The notes beneath the pieces are model-generated. The model was not told the DNA's origin, did no database searches, and was given only the letters and a program-made list of their open reading frames with translations. Position numbers and translations under genes: made by a program. Below are positions 1 through 11,779 of a DNA stretch of 64,000 bases, in pieces; position 1 is the stretch's first letter; the number at the start of each line of letters is the position of its first letter. This DNA is from Cryptomeria japonica (lineage: Eukaryota; Streptophyta; Pinopsida; Cupressales; Cupressaceae): contig NC_081408.1 in assembly GCF_030272615.1 (NCBI RefSeq), positions 67,435,546 through 67,499,545 of the forward strand, given 5' to 3'.

Positions 1-689
1 TTGTTATAAGATCAGATTTTTACCTATCATCTTATAACCATTTCAACAGAGGTAAAATCCCTTCATCAAGTAGCTTTAATAGGCTTACTGTAAATCCTCT
101 AACCTGGTGACTCAAGTTCATTGAGTTCTTTAAATCCTCTAGCAGGGTAACCTTTAACAGGGTATATAGCCATCCCTTAACTAGGTGATATTTAATAGGA
201 TCAGTTCCTAGTAGAACCTTATTGTAAAATCTTTAACCATACTAGGCTCCTAATAGAGCGAGCTTCAAAAGAGTTCAAAACAAGCTTGTGGGTGTTCATC
301 CCCACCATGGTTTTTCCCATTTGGGTTTCCACATAAAAAATCTATGTGTCATGAGTTGTGCATTTTTCATGTGATGATTGAGTATTCTTTGTTTAAGTGA
401 TTATGCATGGAGAGCTAATGGTTATGATATTACTAATACACCACATGCATATGTTTATGGGTGAAATAGTTCTCAAGTATTTATAATATTTGAAGTATTC
501 AGTTTTACTGGTTTAAGTTGTCTAAAGTCTTACCATGTTTAACTGGTATTGCCATGGTTAATTTCAGTAATGAATACAACCAGTTAGCATTGTTTTAACT
601 TGATAAGTTACATAGAAGTTTTGTCTGTACTGATTCACCCCCCTTTCTCAGTACCAGTTAAGATATTTGTTGTTCATCATTATTCATCA
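1..689 (+). repeat. 5' LTR of E1, 3' portion
   Basis: Matches 5447-6153 (the 3' LTR) with many substitutions, roughly one in ten by eye. It ends tattcatca just before the PBS. It carries periodic words of the form TAAC..GGTRA and the core with ccccaccatgg and gggtttccac near 298-345 that recurs in the LTRs of E2, E3, E4 and E7. Confidence 0.88.
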
Positions 690-691
690 AT

Positions 692-703
692 TGGTATCAG
701 AGC
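692..703 (+). other. Primer-binding site of E1
   Basis: TGGTATCAGAGC begins two bases after the LTR end. This is the classic plant Copia PBS, complementary to the 3' end of initiator Met tRNA. Confidence 0.9.
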
Positions 704-734
704 TACTCTAGGTCCTTAGTGATACAAGCTTAAC

Positions 735-1640
735 CACTGGAGGTAAAAGATCATGCTTTAATGATGAAGAGGGAACATCCTAAGTTCAATAGAACTTCAA
801 AATATGAAAGGACAGAATGAAGATCTATATCAAGAGTTTGGGTGCTCAACACTAGAGCTATGTTGAGAATGTGTATGTAATCCCCACTTGCACTCTCACT
901 GATGATCAGAAAAGAGAGATTCAAGAAAATGGGCAGGTCATGGAAGCCCTTATTAGTAGTTTGTTTGATATTGAGTTCATTGATGAACAAGATAAGGACA
1001 CTCCTAAGGATGTATGAGACATATTGGAAACTATCTATGGTGGTGATGAGCATGTCAAGCAAGCTAAGGAAGAGAGCTTTAGAGAAAAATTTGAACCATT
1101 CAACAATATGGCATAAGGATCAAGATTGTGGTTGGAGATATCAAGAGCACTGGTAGAACAATTGAAGATGCCAACATTGTCAGTAAAGTTTTGAGATCAT
1201 TATTACCGGTCTATGCAATTAGAGTTGTTTCTATATAGGTGCTAAGGTCTATTAACAAAACCAAGGTATCCTTAGACTCTATCATTGCAAATTTGAGTAC
1301 ATATGAGTTGAATAGCTATGATGGCAGTGTTCAGATGACTGAGTCATCCTTTAGAAAATCTATTGTACAAACCAAAAAAGGAAAAGAAGTAAGTACCAAT
1401 TATTAATCTAGGCAATGCAAAGATATAGATGATGAAGAGATTCTGATGGAATTTTAATCTCTTCTTTTCAACAGACTTCCAAAAGGCATTGGAAAATACA
1501 AAGGTAAGATTCCTTTAAAATGTTTTACCTACAATAAGATAGGACATATAGTTGTTAACTGTCCTAACAATGACAATAAGGATAAACTAGAGAGTTTTAG
1601 AAAGTATAAAGGAGGAAATAGAAGAAATTGTCTTGTTGCA
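735..1640 (+). pseudogene. gag of E1, decayed
   Basis: Capsid and nucleocapsid region of a Copia polyprotein. Fragments such as IYGGDEHVKQAKEESFREKF match the gag of E2 and E3 in this window. Several stops and at least one frameshift break the frame. The zinc knuckle at 1521-1562 reads CFTYNKIGHIVVNC, so the second Cys of the CX2CX4HX4C motif has become Tyr. Acidic residues (about 1641-1690) follow, before the protease. Confidence 0.8.
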
Positions 1641-2745
1641 GTGGATGAAGGTGTTACTGATGAAGAATCTGAGGATGAAGAGAATGAGCACATAGTGTTT
1701 GTAGCTATAAAGGAAGAAGTGTTTGACAAGAAAGAACTTATCTCTTGCATTGACAAATCTAATGAGTGGATTATTGATAGTGGTTTTTCTCACCACATGA
1801 CTGGTGACCAGGGAAAGTTTATGTCTCTAGAAGAATATGATGGAGGTGTTGTTAGATTTGGCAATGATGCAACATGCTTGGTAAAAGGAAATGGATCCAT
1901 CTCACTGAATGGAAAGAGCAGTGTAGATTATTTCTACTAGGTAGAAGGTCTTAAGAATAACTTGTTTAGTGTTGCTCAGTTAAATGATAAAGCACTCACT
2001 CTGGAGTTCAAAGGTGGAGTCTGCAGTATAATTGGAAATAGTGGTGAGATTATTGCCACTAGTAAAAAGACCACAAGTAACTTATTTCAGCTGAATGCCA
2101 AGATTAGTTGGTGTCTGATAGTGAAGTTTGATGACAGTTGGATATGGCATAGGATATTTTATCATATGAACTTTGATAGTATTGTAAAGGCTAGTAAGAT
2201 CAAGGTGGTAAGAGGATTGCCTTTGCTGAACAAACCAAAGAATGGTTTATGCAGAGAATGTAAACTTGAGAAGATGTCTTCCTCAACATCCAAAGGTAAG
2301 CCTTTTTCACATGAGAACTTACTTGATCTTGTGCATACCGATTTGTGTGGTCCAATGAAAACTAGAAGTATTCAGTGAGATCAATATTTCATGATTCTTA
2401 CTGGTGATCTCTGAAGAATGATGTGGGTCACATTCTTGAAAGACAAGTCTGAGGCATTTGGAAAGTTCAAAGCCTTTAGAGCATTACTAGAGAAGGAAAG
2501 TGGTCAAAAGATAAAGCATCTTAGAAATGATCAAGGAGGTGAATTCAACAAGTACTGTGAAGAGAATAGTATCAAGAGGTAGTTGTCTGCCTCAAGGACA
2601 CCACAATAGAATGGCATAGCAGAAAGGAATAACATGACTATAGTTGAAGCAACCAAAACTATGTTGATCCAGGGAAAGATTTCTCATACTTTTTGGAGAG
2701 AAGCAGTGAGCACTGTAGTCTATACCTCAGTGCTCCTATATAGGT
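1641..2745 (+). pseudogene. protease-integrase region of E1, decayed
   Basis: Begins with the protease active site DSG in WIIDSGFSHHMTGD (about 1767-1808), followed by the GAG-pre-integrase block with its HHCC zinc finger (C-R-E-C near 2252-2265). The integrase core starts at HTDLCGPM (about 2335). The acidic catalytic residues are still visible at HTDLCG, in NDQGGEF and in NGIAERN. Stops are mostly TAG, for example 2580-2582 and 2607-2609, where relatives have Gln. The frame ends after FWREAVSTVVYT. The integrase C-terminus and linker that E2 retains (KTPYEYWYGRSP onward) are missing, so about 500 bases look deleted near 2735-2750. Confidence 0.85.
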
Positions 2746-4465
2746 AGAAGTTGTAGTAGGTGAAGAAAAAGTAAGTGAAGAAGAAGAGGAAAAGCAATCA
2801 GAACCAGCTAGAGTCATTCCGAGATATGTGAAACTACATCATGATCTAAAGCAGATCATAGGAGATAAAGATGTAGGGATACTCACAAGAAGAAAGGTGA
2901 AAGAGAACTCTTGCATGATTTTTGAATTTGATCCTAAGACCAATAGAGAGGCACTTACAGATGAAGACTGGATTAAGGCAATGGAAGAGGAGCTAGACTA
3001 GGTAGAAAAGAATAGAACATGGTCCTTGGTACCCAGAATAGAACACAAGAATGTCATAGGTACCAAATGGGTCTTCAAGAATAAGCTGAATGAAGAAGAC
3101 ACAATTGTAAGGAACAAGGAAAGACTTGTATGCAAGGGATATGCTCAGGAAGAGGGAGAAGACTATGGAAAAACCTTTTCTCCTGTGGCTAGACTCAAAG
3201 GTGTCTGAACGCTACTTGCATTTGCAACATTCAAGGGATTTAAGGTATACTAGATGGATGTGAAGTCTGTGTTCTTGAATGGAATCCAAGAAGAGGAAGT
3301 GTATATTGAGCAACCAGATGGGTTTTCCTTACCAAAAGATAGTAACATGGTGTGTAGATTACAGAAGGCCCTGTATGGATAGAAACAAGCACCAAGGGCA
3401 TGGTATGAATGGTTACACTCTCATCTTGTGAAAATAGGATTTCAGAGAACAAGTGAGGAAAGTAACATATACCTGAAATTTGAAGGTGATCAGATTCTGA
3501 TATGTGAAGTATTTGTAGATGACATAATCTTTGGAGGAGATGATGAAATGAGCCATGCAATTGCAGATGAAATAAAGAAATATTTTGAGATGTCTCTGAT
3601 TGGAGAGATAAAGTTATTCATTGGTTTATAGATTCAACAAATGAAAGAGGATATCTTTATTACCTAGTTCAAGTATGTCAAAGAGGTATTCAAGACCTTT
3701 GGCATGGAGGAGAACAAACTAGTTGGTACACCGATGGTGACCGAATGTAAATTGACTAAGGAAGATGATTCAACATTGGTGAATGAGAAGGAGTGTTGAT
3801 CAATGATCGGTAAGCTGCACTATGTGGTACACAACAAACCAAATATTGCTCATGCAATGGGCATAGTAGCTCATTTTCTAGAAGCATCTAAGAGAATCCC
3901 ACTTTGCAGTGGTCAAGAGGATTCTTAGATACTTGAAAGGGACTATTGACTATGGATTGTGGTATCCATACAATGGTGATTCTAATCTCAAAGTATTTAC
4001 CAATGCAGATTGGGTAGGTAATGTGGAGGACTGGAAGAGCACAACTAATGGAGAATTCTTCCTTGGTGGAAGACTAGTCTCCTGGACAAGAAAGAAGAAG
4101 AGCTATATTTCTTAGTCTATAGTTGAAGCAGAATACATGGGAGCATTTATGAACTACACTCAAGCAATCTAGATGAAGCATGTACTGAATGGCTTCAAAG
4201 TACCTATATCTAAACCGGTGAGTATTTTCTATGATAATACTAGTGCAATCAATATTTCCAAGAATCTGGTATTACATGCTAGAACTAAGCACATTGAGCT
4301 CAACTATAATTTCTTGAGAGAGAAGGTTCAAAATAGAGAGGTTGTATTACAACATGTTTCTAGTAAGGAGCAACTAGTAGACATATTCACTAAGCCCTTA
4401 CCGAAGACTACATTTACCTATTTGAGTGGTGAATTAGGGGTTTTTCCCTATCATGAAGTAAACTA
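2746..4465 (+). pseudogene. reverse transcriptase-RNase H of E1, decayed
   Basis: Copia RVT_2 domain: [26 protein letters not shown] and QAPRAWYE lead to the catalytic FVDD (3512-3523, intact), then the connection, with RNase H further downstream (AEYMGAF, KHIELNYNFLREK, VDIFTKPLPKTTF, ending about 4465). Stops at 2999-3001, 3251-3253, 3629-3631, 3665-3667, 4113-4115 and 4170-4172 are all TAG. They fall where the homologous residue is normally Gln or Trp. Not functional. Confidence 0.88.
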
Positions 4466-4539
4466 AAGATGTGTGCTCCACATTAGTCAGGTATTATAGT
4501 GACAAATCTTTTTGGATTGATGTATTGAAGGATGCTACT

Positions 4540-4725
4540 CCATAGGGGGAGCAACATAGTGGATTATGGAAGCCTGTGCCTCCACTTTAGCATTTTTGTC
4601 AAAGGGGGAGAAGATATATGATAGGGGAGAAGATATTTGATGAAGGTATTTTAGATACACTAGTCTATTATGTTTTTAGTTGCAATGCTACACTGAGTAT
4701 TATCATCAATGCCAAAGGGGGAGAT
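4540..4725 (+). other. polypurine-tract cluster before the 3' LTR of E1
   Basis: Repeated purine runs: ataGGGGGAGca near 4545, aaaGGGGGAGaag near 4600, aGGGGAGaag near 4625, and the terminal AAAGGGGGAGA at 4714-4724 that abuts the 3' LTR. The last is the expected plus-strand primer. The extra copies resemble the multiplied PPTs reported for Sireviruses. Confidence 0.7.
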
Positions 4726-6153
4726 TATTGGCATATGATGAAGCAATGACAAAGTATGTTTTCATTGATGTCAATATGTGCTCAAGAAGGTACACCGATA
4801 TAAACTGATATGAATATTAGAAGTAGTATAGGTGAACTGGTATGAAGAGATGGAGTGAACCAGTGTCAGGGTTTCACTAATTGTGACTACCGGTTGGTAG
4901 TCTTAGCTCTAGGGTCTCAGGTTTGGGAATCTAGCTTGTGCGATGCAACCAATGATATTTTGTGATGAGCTAGCTAAGAAATATGGATGAGATCCAGATT
5001 ACATGTTGGTTTTCTACACGTGAAGGATTTCCTTGAGGGTCTTGCATGTGAAGATAGACTGCATTAAATGTCTACCTCAGGAATGAACATTCTTCTTAGT
5101 AGTATGAGAAGCAAGCATGATGGGTTACTGATTTCTATGTGTGGTGAAGAATGGACGATGCAGAATGACCTGTGATCAATTTGAGATTGTTTCATTCTAT
5201 GTAAAGTGTTTGGACGGTGAAGATTAGGTCGCTTGTAATTGTAAACCTAAAATACTTAGGGTTTAGGGTTTATGTTACCGACCTAATTCTTCTCTATAAG
5301 GATGATGAGTTTTGATATTGTTTTTCTTGGTAAAAGTTGTGTGTGTATCTGAATGATGAGATACTTGCCAGACCAGTGAGTGAAAACTGCAGAGTGTGAT
5401 TGCAAAGTAGAGGAATTGAAAAGGATATGCTTTAGCATATAGTGTTGTTATCAGATAAGAGTTGTACCTACTATCTTCTAACCATTTCAATAGAAGGAAA
5501 ATCCCTTCGTCGGGTATCTTTAATAGGCTTAGGGTAAATCCTCTAACTAGGTGACTCAAGTACATTGAGTTCTTTAAATCCTCTACTGAGGTAACCTTTA
5601 ATAGGGTTTCAACATGTAATAGGGTATATAGCCATCCCTTAACCAGGTGATCTCTAATAGGATCGGTTCCTAGCAAAACCTTATTGTAAAGTCTTTAACC
5701 GAACTAGGATCATAATAGAGAGAGCTTCAAAAGAGTTCAAAACAAGCTTGTGGGTATTCATCCCCACCCTGGTTTTTCCCATTTAGGTTTCCACGTGAAA
5801 AATATGTGTGTCATGAGTTGTGATTTTTTCATGTGATGATTTAGTATTCTTTGTTTAGGTTATTATGCATGCAGAGCTAATGGCTATGATATTATTGATA
5901 TACCACATGCATATGTTTATGGGTGAATTAGTTATCAAGTATTGAATGATATTTGAAGTGTTCAATTTTACTGATTTAAGTTGCCTAAAGTCTTACTATG
6001 TTTAACCGGTATTGCCAAGGTTAAGTTCAGTAATGAAGACAACCGGTTAGCATTGTTTTAACTTGATAAGTTGCATAGAATTTTTTGTATGTACTGATTC
6101 ACCCCCCCCTCTCAGTACCAGTTAGGATATTTTTTATTCATCATTATTCATCA
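4726..6153 (+). repeat. 3' LTR of E1
   Basis: About 1428 bases, starting TATTGGCATATG (TA rather than canonical TG, as also in E3) and ending TTCATCA. Its last 700 bases match 1-689. The next base resumes the opposite-strand E2 coding sequence. Confidence 0.85.
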
Positions 6154-7462
6154 GTGTATGCCTTCAAATCAAAATTTCCTCCATCTAGATACCATAATCC
6201 ATAGTCAACTGTACCTTTCAGATACCTAAAAATTCTCTTTGTTCCAATCAGGTGTTCTTCCTTTAGATTCTTCTTAAATCTTGCAACTATACCAACCACA
6301 TGGGCAATATCTGGTCTACTGTAAACAACATAGTGTGATTTTCCAATCATTGACCTGTATTCCTTTTCATCAACATACTTAGATGCATCCTCCTTGGACA
6401 GCTTACAACCTATAACCATTGGTGTTCCAACTAGTTTACAGTCACTCATGCCAAAAGTCTTCAAAACCTCTTTCACATACTTAGATTGAGTAATGAAGAT
6501 ACCATTCTTTATTTCTTGTATCTAAAAGCCTATAATTTTTTTATTTCCCCTAAATAAGACATTTCAAATTCATTTTTCATTTCATCTACAAAACTGTTGC
6601 TCACGATATCATTACCTCCAAAAATAATATCATCAACAAATACTTCACTAACCACTATTTCATCTCCTTCACACTTGAGATAAATATTACTATCATCACT
6701 AGTTCTTGCAAATCCTATCTTCATCAAATGTGTATGAAGCCATTCATACCATTCTCTAGGTGCCTACTTTAATCCATACAAAGCTTTATGCAATCTACAT
6801 ACCATGTCTTTCTCATCTGTCAATGCATAACCATGAGGCTGCTCTATGTATACCTCTTCTTCCAATATCCCATTCAAAAATACAAAATTAACATCCATCT
6901 AGCATACCTTGAACTTCTTATGGGCTGCAAATGCAAGTAAGTTCTGACACCTTCCAGTCTTGCTACTGGTGCAAAAGTTTCACCATAATCTTCACCTTCT
7001 TCTTGAGCATAACCCTTGTAGACTAATCTTGCCTTGTAGAGAACTTATTTCTTAATACCCTTTTAGTACCTATAACATTCTTTTTTACCGGTTGGGGTAC
7101 CAGGATGCAAGTGTTGTTCTTCATAGTTGATCCAATTCCTCCTCCATAGCTTTAACCCAATAATCATCACCAAATGCCTCTTTAGCACTTCTAGGTTCAA
7201 TGATAGAGATGATGCAAGAGTTCTCTCTTATTTTCTTTCTAGTTAGTACTCTAGCATCCTTATCCCCAATAATCTACTTAGGACTGTGGTTCAGTCTCAC
7301 ATACCTAGGAATAACATGATCATTCTCTTCAGGTTCAACTTCTTCATTATCATCTTCTTCTAAATTTAGTTGAACAAGTTCATCAGGATTTGCTTTACTG
7401 ATTTTTGATTTAATAGATTCAGGTTCCAAAAGAAAAATGCAAGGATCTTCATCCTTTTTCTC
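6154..7462 (-). pseudogene. reverse transcriptase-RNase H of E2, interrupted
   Basis: The RT part has an intact FVDD catalytic motif (about 6630-6641) within VSEVFVDDIIFGGND, followed by KEVLKTFGMSDCKLVGTPM and the RNase H entry at GTVDYGLWYLDGG. The frame is broken by stops and shifts, notably around 7000-7140. It is cut at 6154 by E1, just before the catalytic aspartate region of RNase H. Toward the integrase side an acidic linker leads into HVIPRYVRLNH. Confidence 0.85.
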
Positions 7463-8299
7463 TTAACTAGTTCCTTCAGAGACTTCAGGACATTCATCTA
7501 CATGAACATCAACACTTTCAACAATTCTTTGTGTCCAGTTGTTGAAGCATTTATAGGCCTTACTCTTGGTGGAATAGCCAAGAAATATGCCTTCATCACT
7601 TTTAGCTTCTAGCTTGCTTATGTAGTCACCTCTTTTAATAAAATAGTTGCTACCAAATATTTTGAAATAGCTAACATTAGGTGATCTCCCATACCAATAT
7701 TCATAAGGGGTCTTGTCCTTACCACTTTTCATCAGAACTTGGTTCATTATGTAGATAGTTGTACTTATAGCTTCTTTCCAAAATATTTTCGCTACACTTC
7801 CTTGTATCAACATTGTCCTAGGAACTTCAACCACTAACTGGTTGTTCCACTCTACTATACCATTTTATTGTGGTGTCCTTGGTGAAAAAAGTTGTTGCTT
7901 GATACCATTCTCATCATAGTACTTAGTGAATTGATTAGAAGTAAATTCACCACCTTGATCTATTCTCAGACATTTTATCTTTTTTCCACTCTCTTTCTCG
8001 GCTAAGGCCCAAAATACCTTGAACTTACCAAAAGCTTCATTCTTATCCTTCAAGAATGTGACCCACATCATCCTTGAACAATCATCAGTGAAGATCATGA
8101 AATATCTATCACCTTGAATGCTTCTTGTTCTTATTGGTTCACATAGATCGGTATGAACCAAATCTAACAAGTGCTCTGCTGAGAAGGACTTACTCTTGAA
8201 AGTTGAAGAAGTCATCTTTCCTAACTGACATTCTTTATAAATATCATTAACCAGTTTATCTAGCAGAGGTAGACCTCTTACTGTCTTGGACTCGCTCAC
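7463..8299 (-). pseudogene. integrase of E2
   Basis: Two long open stretches (8299-7865 and 7834-7463) separated by one TAA-type break. The zinc finger half-site CQLGKM is followed by the core with HTDLCEP, FTDDCSRMMWV and RIDQGGEFTS. The C-terminal part has KTPYEYWYGRSP and the GKP-like block DEGIFLGYSTKSKAYKCFN. The core-to-C-terminal segment missing from E1 is present here. DLCEP replaces the usual DLCGP. Nearly intact but not open end to end. Confidence 0.87.
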
Positions 8300-8760
8300 T
8301 TTAACAATGTTATCAAAGTTTATATGACAAAATCTCCTATGCCAAAGCTAGCTATCATCTATCTTTTTAATCAAATAGTTGCTAACTTTAGGATTAAGAT
8401 GAAATAGATTACCTCTGGTTTGTTTCTTGGCTGCAATCAATTCATCTTTGTTGTTAAAGATTTTGCACATACCATTTGTAAACTGTAGTGGGTATCCATT
8501 CTCATTATGTTGTGCCACACTCATAAAATTATGATTTAGGCCTTCAACCCAATAGACATCGTCAGAACTACTCTTCCCATTAAGAGAAATAACTCCCATA
8601 ACTTAAACCTTACAAGGTGAGTCATTGCCAAATCTAACAAAACCACCATCAAATTCCTTCAAGGAAAGAAATTTGATATGATCCCTAGTCATGTGATGTG
8701 CACAACCACTATCAATGATCCAATCATCCGAGTTATCTATTCTGGACACTAGTGCCTTCT
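8300..8760 (-). pseudogene. protease and GAG-pre-integrase of E2
   Basis: Aspartic protease motif WIIDSGCAHHMTRD at about 8685-8730 (minus strand) keeps the catalytic DSG. Then come FVRFGNDS and, after one stop, MGVISLNGKSSSDDVYWVEG with the GAG-pre-integrase signature GLNHNFMSVAQ. The frame lies between the gag zinc knuckle and the integrase zinc finger, as expected for Copia. Confidence 0.85.
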
Positions 8761-8899
8761 GATCTGATATCTATTCCTTAATAGCTACAAACACAATATC
8801 TTCACTAGCATCATCATAAAATTCTTAATCAGTAATACCACTGTCAATATCAATAAGACAATATCACTTTCCTTTGCTCTTATACTTCTTGAATTTGTC

Positions 8900-9763
8900 T
8901 CTCTTGTATTCATTTTCACCATTAGGATAGTTAGCTGCTATATGACCAATCGTGTTGCATGCAAAACACTTTAAAGGTAGTTTACGTCTATATTTCCCAA
9001 TGCCTCTAGGCAGTCATTTTTCCAACAATGCTTCAAGTTCCACTAATTTGTCTTCATCATTAGCGTTTCTACTAGATCTAGATTCATAACCATGGCAAGT
9101 ATCTCTACTTTTTCTGACAGATGGGTTAGAGACATAAGCTCTGAATGCAAATTCTGATTTCTGTACACTACCATCATAGCCATTTAATTCAAAAAAAGTA
9201 AGTTTACCAATGAGAGAGTCAAGACTTACCTTAGTTTTGTCAATGGACTTTAGGTCCTGAATAGCTGTAACTCGGATAGCATAGACCGGTAGTAGGGTTC
9301 TTAGCACCATACTAATCACTATGGAATCTTCCACTTTCCCTCCTGCATTCTTTATTTCACCAACTATCTCTTTTATCCTTGGACCATACTGTTGGATATT
9401 CTCACCTTCAGACACTCTCATGTCATCAAAATTTCCTCTTAGGCTCTCCTCTTTAGCAATCTTAACATGTTCATCACTGCTATAAATCTCTTCAAAAAAT
9501 TTCCATACTTCATATGCAGTTTCAAGACCATGAACATCTACAGATTCAACATCGGATAGGGAACTGATAATAGCCTCTAATGCTTGATGATTTTATTGGT
9601 GTTCTTTCTTCTAATCATCAGTTAGAGTTCTAGTAGGTGTAACATACAGAGTTTCTACATGATCCCAATACTGACTTCCCAGACTCTTAATGTAAATCTT
9701 CATTCTATTGCTCCATATCCTATAGTTATCTTTGTTGAACTTCGGACCTTCTTTCTTCATCAT
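8900..9763 (-). pseudogene. gag of E2
   Basis: Start ATG at 9763 (MMKKEGPKFNKDNYRIW), the usual Copia gag opening with a Trp-containing DUF4219/UBN2-like capsid. Only a few stops occur in the first 110 codons, then a clean run (9421-9014) with GENIQQYGPRIKEIVGEIK and LRTLLPVYAIRV. The zinc knuckle near 8935-8980 reads CFACNTIGHIAANY: the final Cys is now Tyr (TGT to TAT). A Ser/Arg-rich linker joins the two parts. Confidence 0.85.
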
Positions 9764-9821
9764 GGTCTATAAGATCTTTTCCTCAAGCTGTTAGGATTTT
9801 AGGTTAAAGAGGACCTAAGAT

Positions 9822-9833
9822 GCTTTGATACCA
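9822..9833 (-). other. Primer-binding site of E2
   Basis: The minus strand reads TGGTATCAAAGC, one mismatch from the initiator-Met-type PBS of E1, two bases from the LTR end at 9836. Confidence 0.85.
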
Positions 9834-9835
9834 AT

Positions 9836-11273
9836 TGATGGTATGATGAAAGAATAAGTATTCAGTAGAATACTGAGAGGGGGGTGAATTAGTATACTAA
9901 AAAAATGATGCAAACTTCCCAATCTCAAATTCAAACTCACAAAGTAAACTTTCACTATCAAGATAAATACTCAGCATCAACCGGTTAACTATTAAAACAA
10001 CTTAATAGTAAACAACTTCAATCTTGTAAACATCAAAATGCTTAATCATATCTCAACATATTCAATGTCTCAATGCTTCTAGTTATCATGCCTTACCGGA
10101 ATAGTTAAGTAGTCAATCAAATCAATAACTAAGATCATAACCACAAAAAACATTCACCACTTGACACAAATGTTTATACATGGAAAATCCAAATAGGTAA
10201 AAACCACGGTGAGATGAGACTCACAAGGATAGCTATCTGAAATGTTTTCAAGTTCTCCCTCTTAGGAGCCAAGCCTATTAAAGATTTTACAACAAGTCCT
10301 TTTAAGAATTGATTCTATTAGGAATCACCTAGTTAAGGGATTTACAAAAATACCTTGATGAAAAAGAAAATACCCTGCTAAGAGTAACCTCGGTAGAGGG
10401 TTTGATAATCCAAGCCAATGGACCACCTTGTTAGATGATTTAAGAATTAACCAAGCTTGTTAGAGATTACCTAGTTAGGGAATTTCAATTTCTACTATAA
10501 TTGTTAGAAAACAAAAGGTTTTCTTGATCTGTTTGAATAGAACTATATTTGCTTGATCAGGTCCTTTTAAGCTTCAATCTTCTTCTACACAAACTGTAGA
10601 TCCATTCTCTGGTTAGGCAACCAAACACTCAGCTGGTTTCAGCCAATACTTTGCCAACACTTGTACAAACAACTTCATTGACCTTAAATACAAATCAATT
10701 AGGCCGATAACACCAAAAAAACTTAATTTTCTCATAGAGATTACAAACAAGTCGGTTCAATCTTGACCATTATAAATCATAATAATCTTTTCACATTCTT
10801 CAAGAAAATTCCAACCGCTCCATGATAACCAATTCATCAGACTTTATAACTCATCACGTGCTATGCATTAGATGCAATCCACTTTTCTCATTCCCTAGAA
10901 AATCAAACTAAATGTTCCAAAAGAATCTGAACTTATCCTTATTCAATGATCACATATGTCACCATCATTACCACTCATCATTGGATCTTAAACCAGCAAA
11001 CTTGATCGGTTAGGGTTTACCAAATAATATCTGGTAGGTTTTACTAGTTACATTGCATAGAAAAGGTTTAACCTTATACATCGATTTACCGATTCAACTC
11101 ACAAACTTAACATACCAGTTTACAATATCTTCTTCAAATCTCTTCCTACCAGTTACAATACAATATCATTAATAACAACAATATCAGCAATATCATAAAT
11201 ACCATTATCGGTTCAATTGACATCAATGACAAAATAGCATATGATTAATGAAATCTTCATGCAAATGTCAACA
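9836..11273 (-). repeat. 5' LTR of E2
   Basis: About 1438 bases. On the minus strand it runs from TGTTGACATTTGCATG to ...CATCA. It shares with E1 the gattcacccccc/ctcag block near its end, the TAAC..GGTRA words and the Copia LTR core (10150-10235). The partner LTR is outside the window. Confidence 0.82.
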
Positions 11274-11709
11274 TCATCTAATGTACCATCATCACTTTTG
11301 ATCTCACCGACTATCTCCTTGATCCTCTAACCATGCTATTGAATGTTCTCACCTTCAGCCATCCGCATGCCATTAAATTTACCTCTCAGACTCTCTTCTT
11401 TGGCAATCTTCATGTGCTCATCACCGCTATAGATATCTTCAAGTTTCTTCCACAATTCAAAATAAGTCTCCAATCCATGGACATCAACATACTCTAAATT
11501 GGACAAGGAATTGATAATGACCTCCAATGCTTGATTATTCTCATGTTTCTCCTTCAATGATCATCTAACAAACTCCCACTAGGGAAGTTATATTTAGTAA
11601 CAACATGTTTCCAATATTGACTTACTAATCTCTTCATATAGGCCTTAATCCTATCACTCCAGATTTTGTAGTTTTCCCTATTAAATTTTGGACCGTCTTT
11701 CTTCATCAT
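11274..11709 (-). pseudogene. gag N-terminus of E3, interrupted
   Basis: ATG at 11709 (MMKKDGPKFNRENYKIW). The frame then resembles E2 gag: LEDIYSGDEHMKIAKEESLR, GENIQ, and RIKEIVGEIK after two stops. It runs into the first bases of the E2 LTR after a DDGTLDD-like stretch, which fixes the insertion point. Confidence 0.85.
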
Positions 11710-11765
11710 GTTCTCCTAGATCTTTACCTGAAGTTGTTAGGCTTAAACACAAGAGGATTTGAAAA

Positions 11766-11777
11766 CCTCTGATACCA
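11766..11777 (-). other. Primer-binding site of E3
   Basis: The minus strand reads TGGTATCAGAGG, one mismatch from the initiator-Met PBS, two bases from the LTR end. Confidence 0.82.
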
Positions 11778-11779
11778 AT

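Larger units (their letters stand above)
1..6153 (+). mobile_element. Copia LTR retrotransposon E1 (5' end outside window)
   Basis: Ty1/copia element in the order 5' LTR, PBS, gag, protease, integrase, RT, RNase H, PPT, 3' LTR. The window opens about 720 bases inside the 5' LTR, judged by alignment to the 3' LTR. The 3' LTR ends exactly where the RNase H frame of the opposite-strand element E2 breaks off, so E1 is inserted in E2. The likely target-site copy on this side is gtgta (6154-6158); its partner lies left of the window. All frames carry stops, and a stretch between integrase and RT is missing. Repeated AAAGGGGGAG tracts before the 3' LTR resemble those described for Sireviruses. Confidence 0.9.
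6154..11273 (-). mobile_element. Copia LTR retrotransposon E2 (3' end outside window)
   Basis: Opposite-strand Copia element of the same family as E1. Its 5' LTR lies on the right (9836-11273), with gag, protease, integrase, RT and part of RNase H running leftward. Coding stops abruptly at 6154 after FDLKAYT, where E1 is inserted, so the rest of RNase H and the 3' LTR should lie left of the window. On the right, E2 ends inside the gag of E3; the adjacent target copy would be tcatc (11274-11278). It is the best-preserved of E1-E3. Confidence 0.88.
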
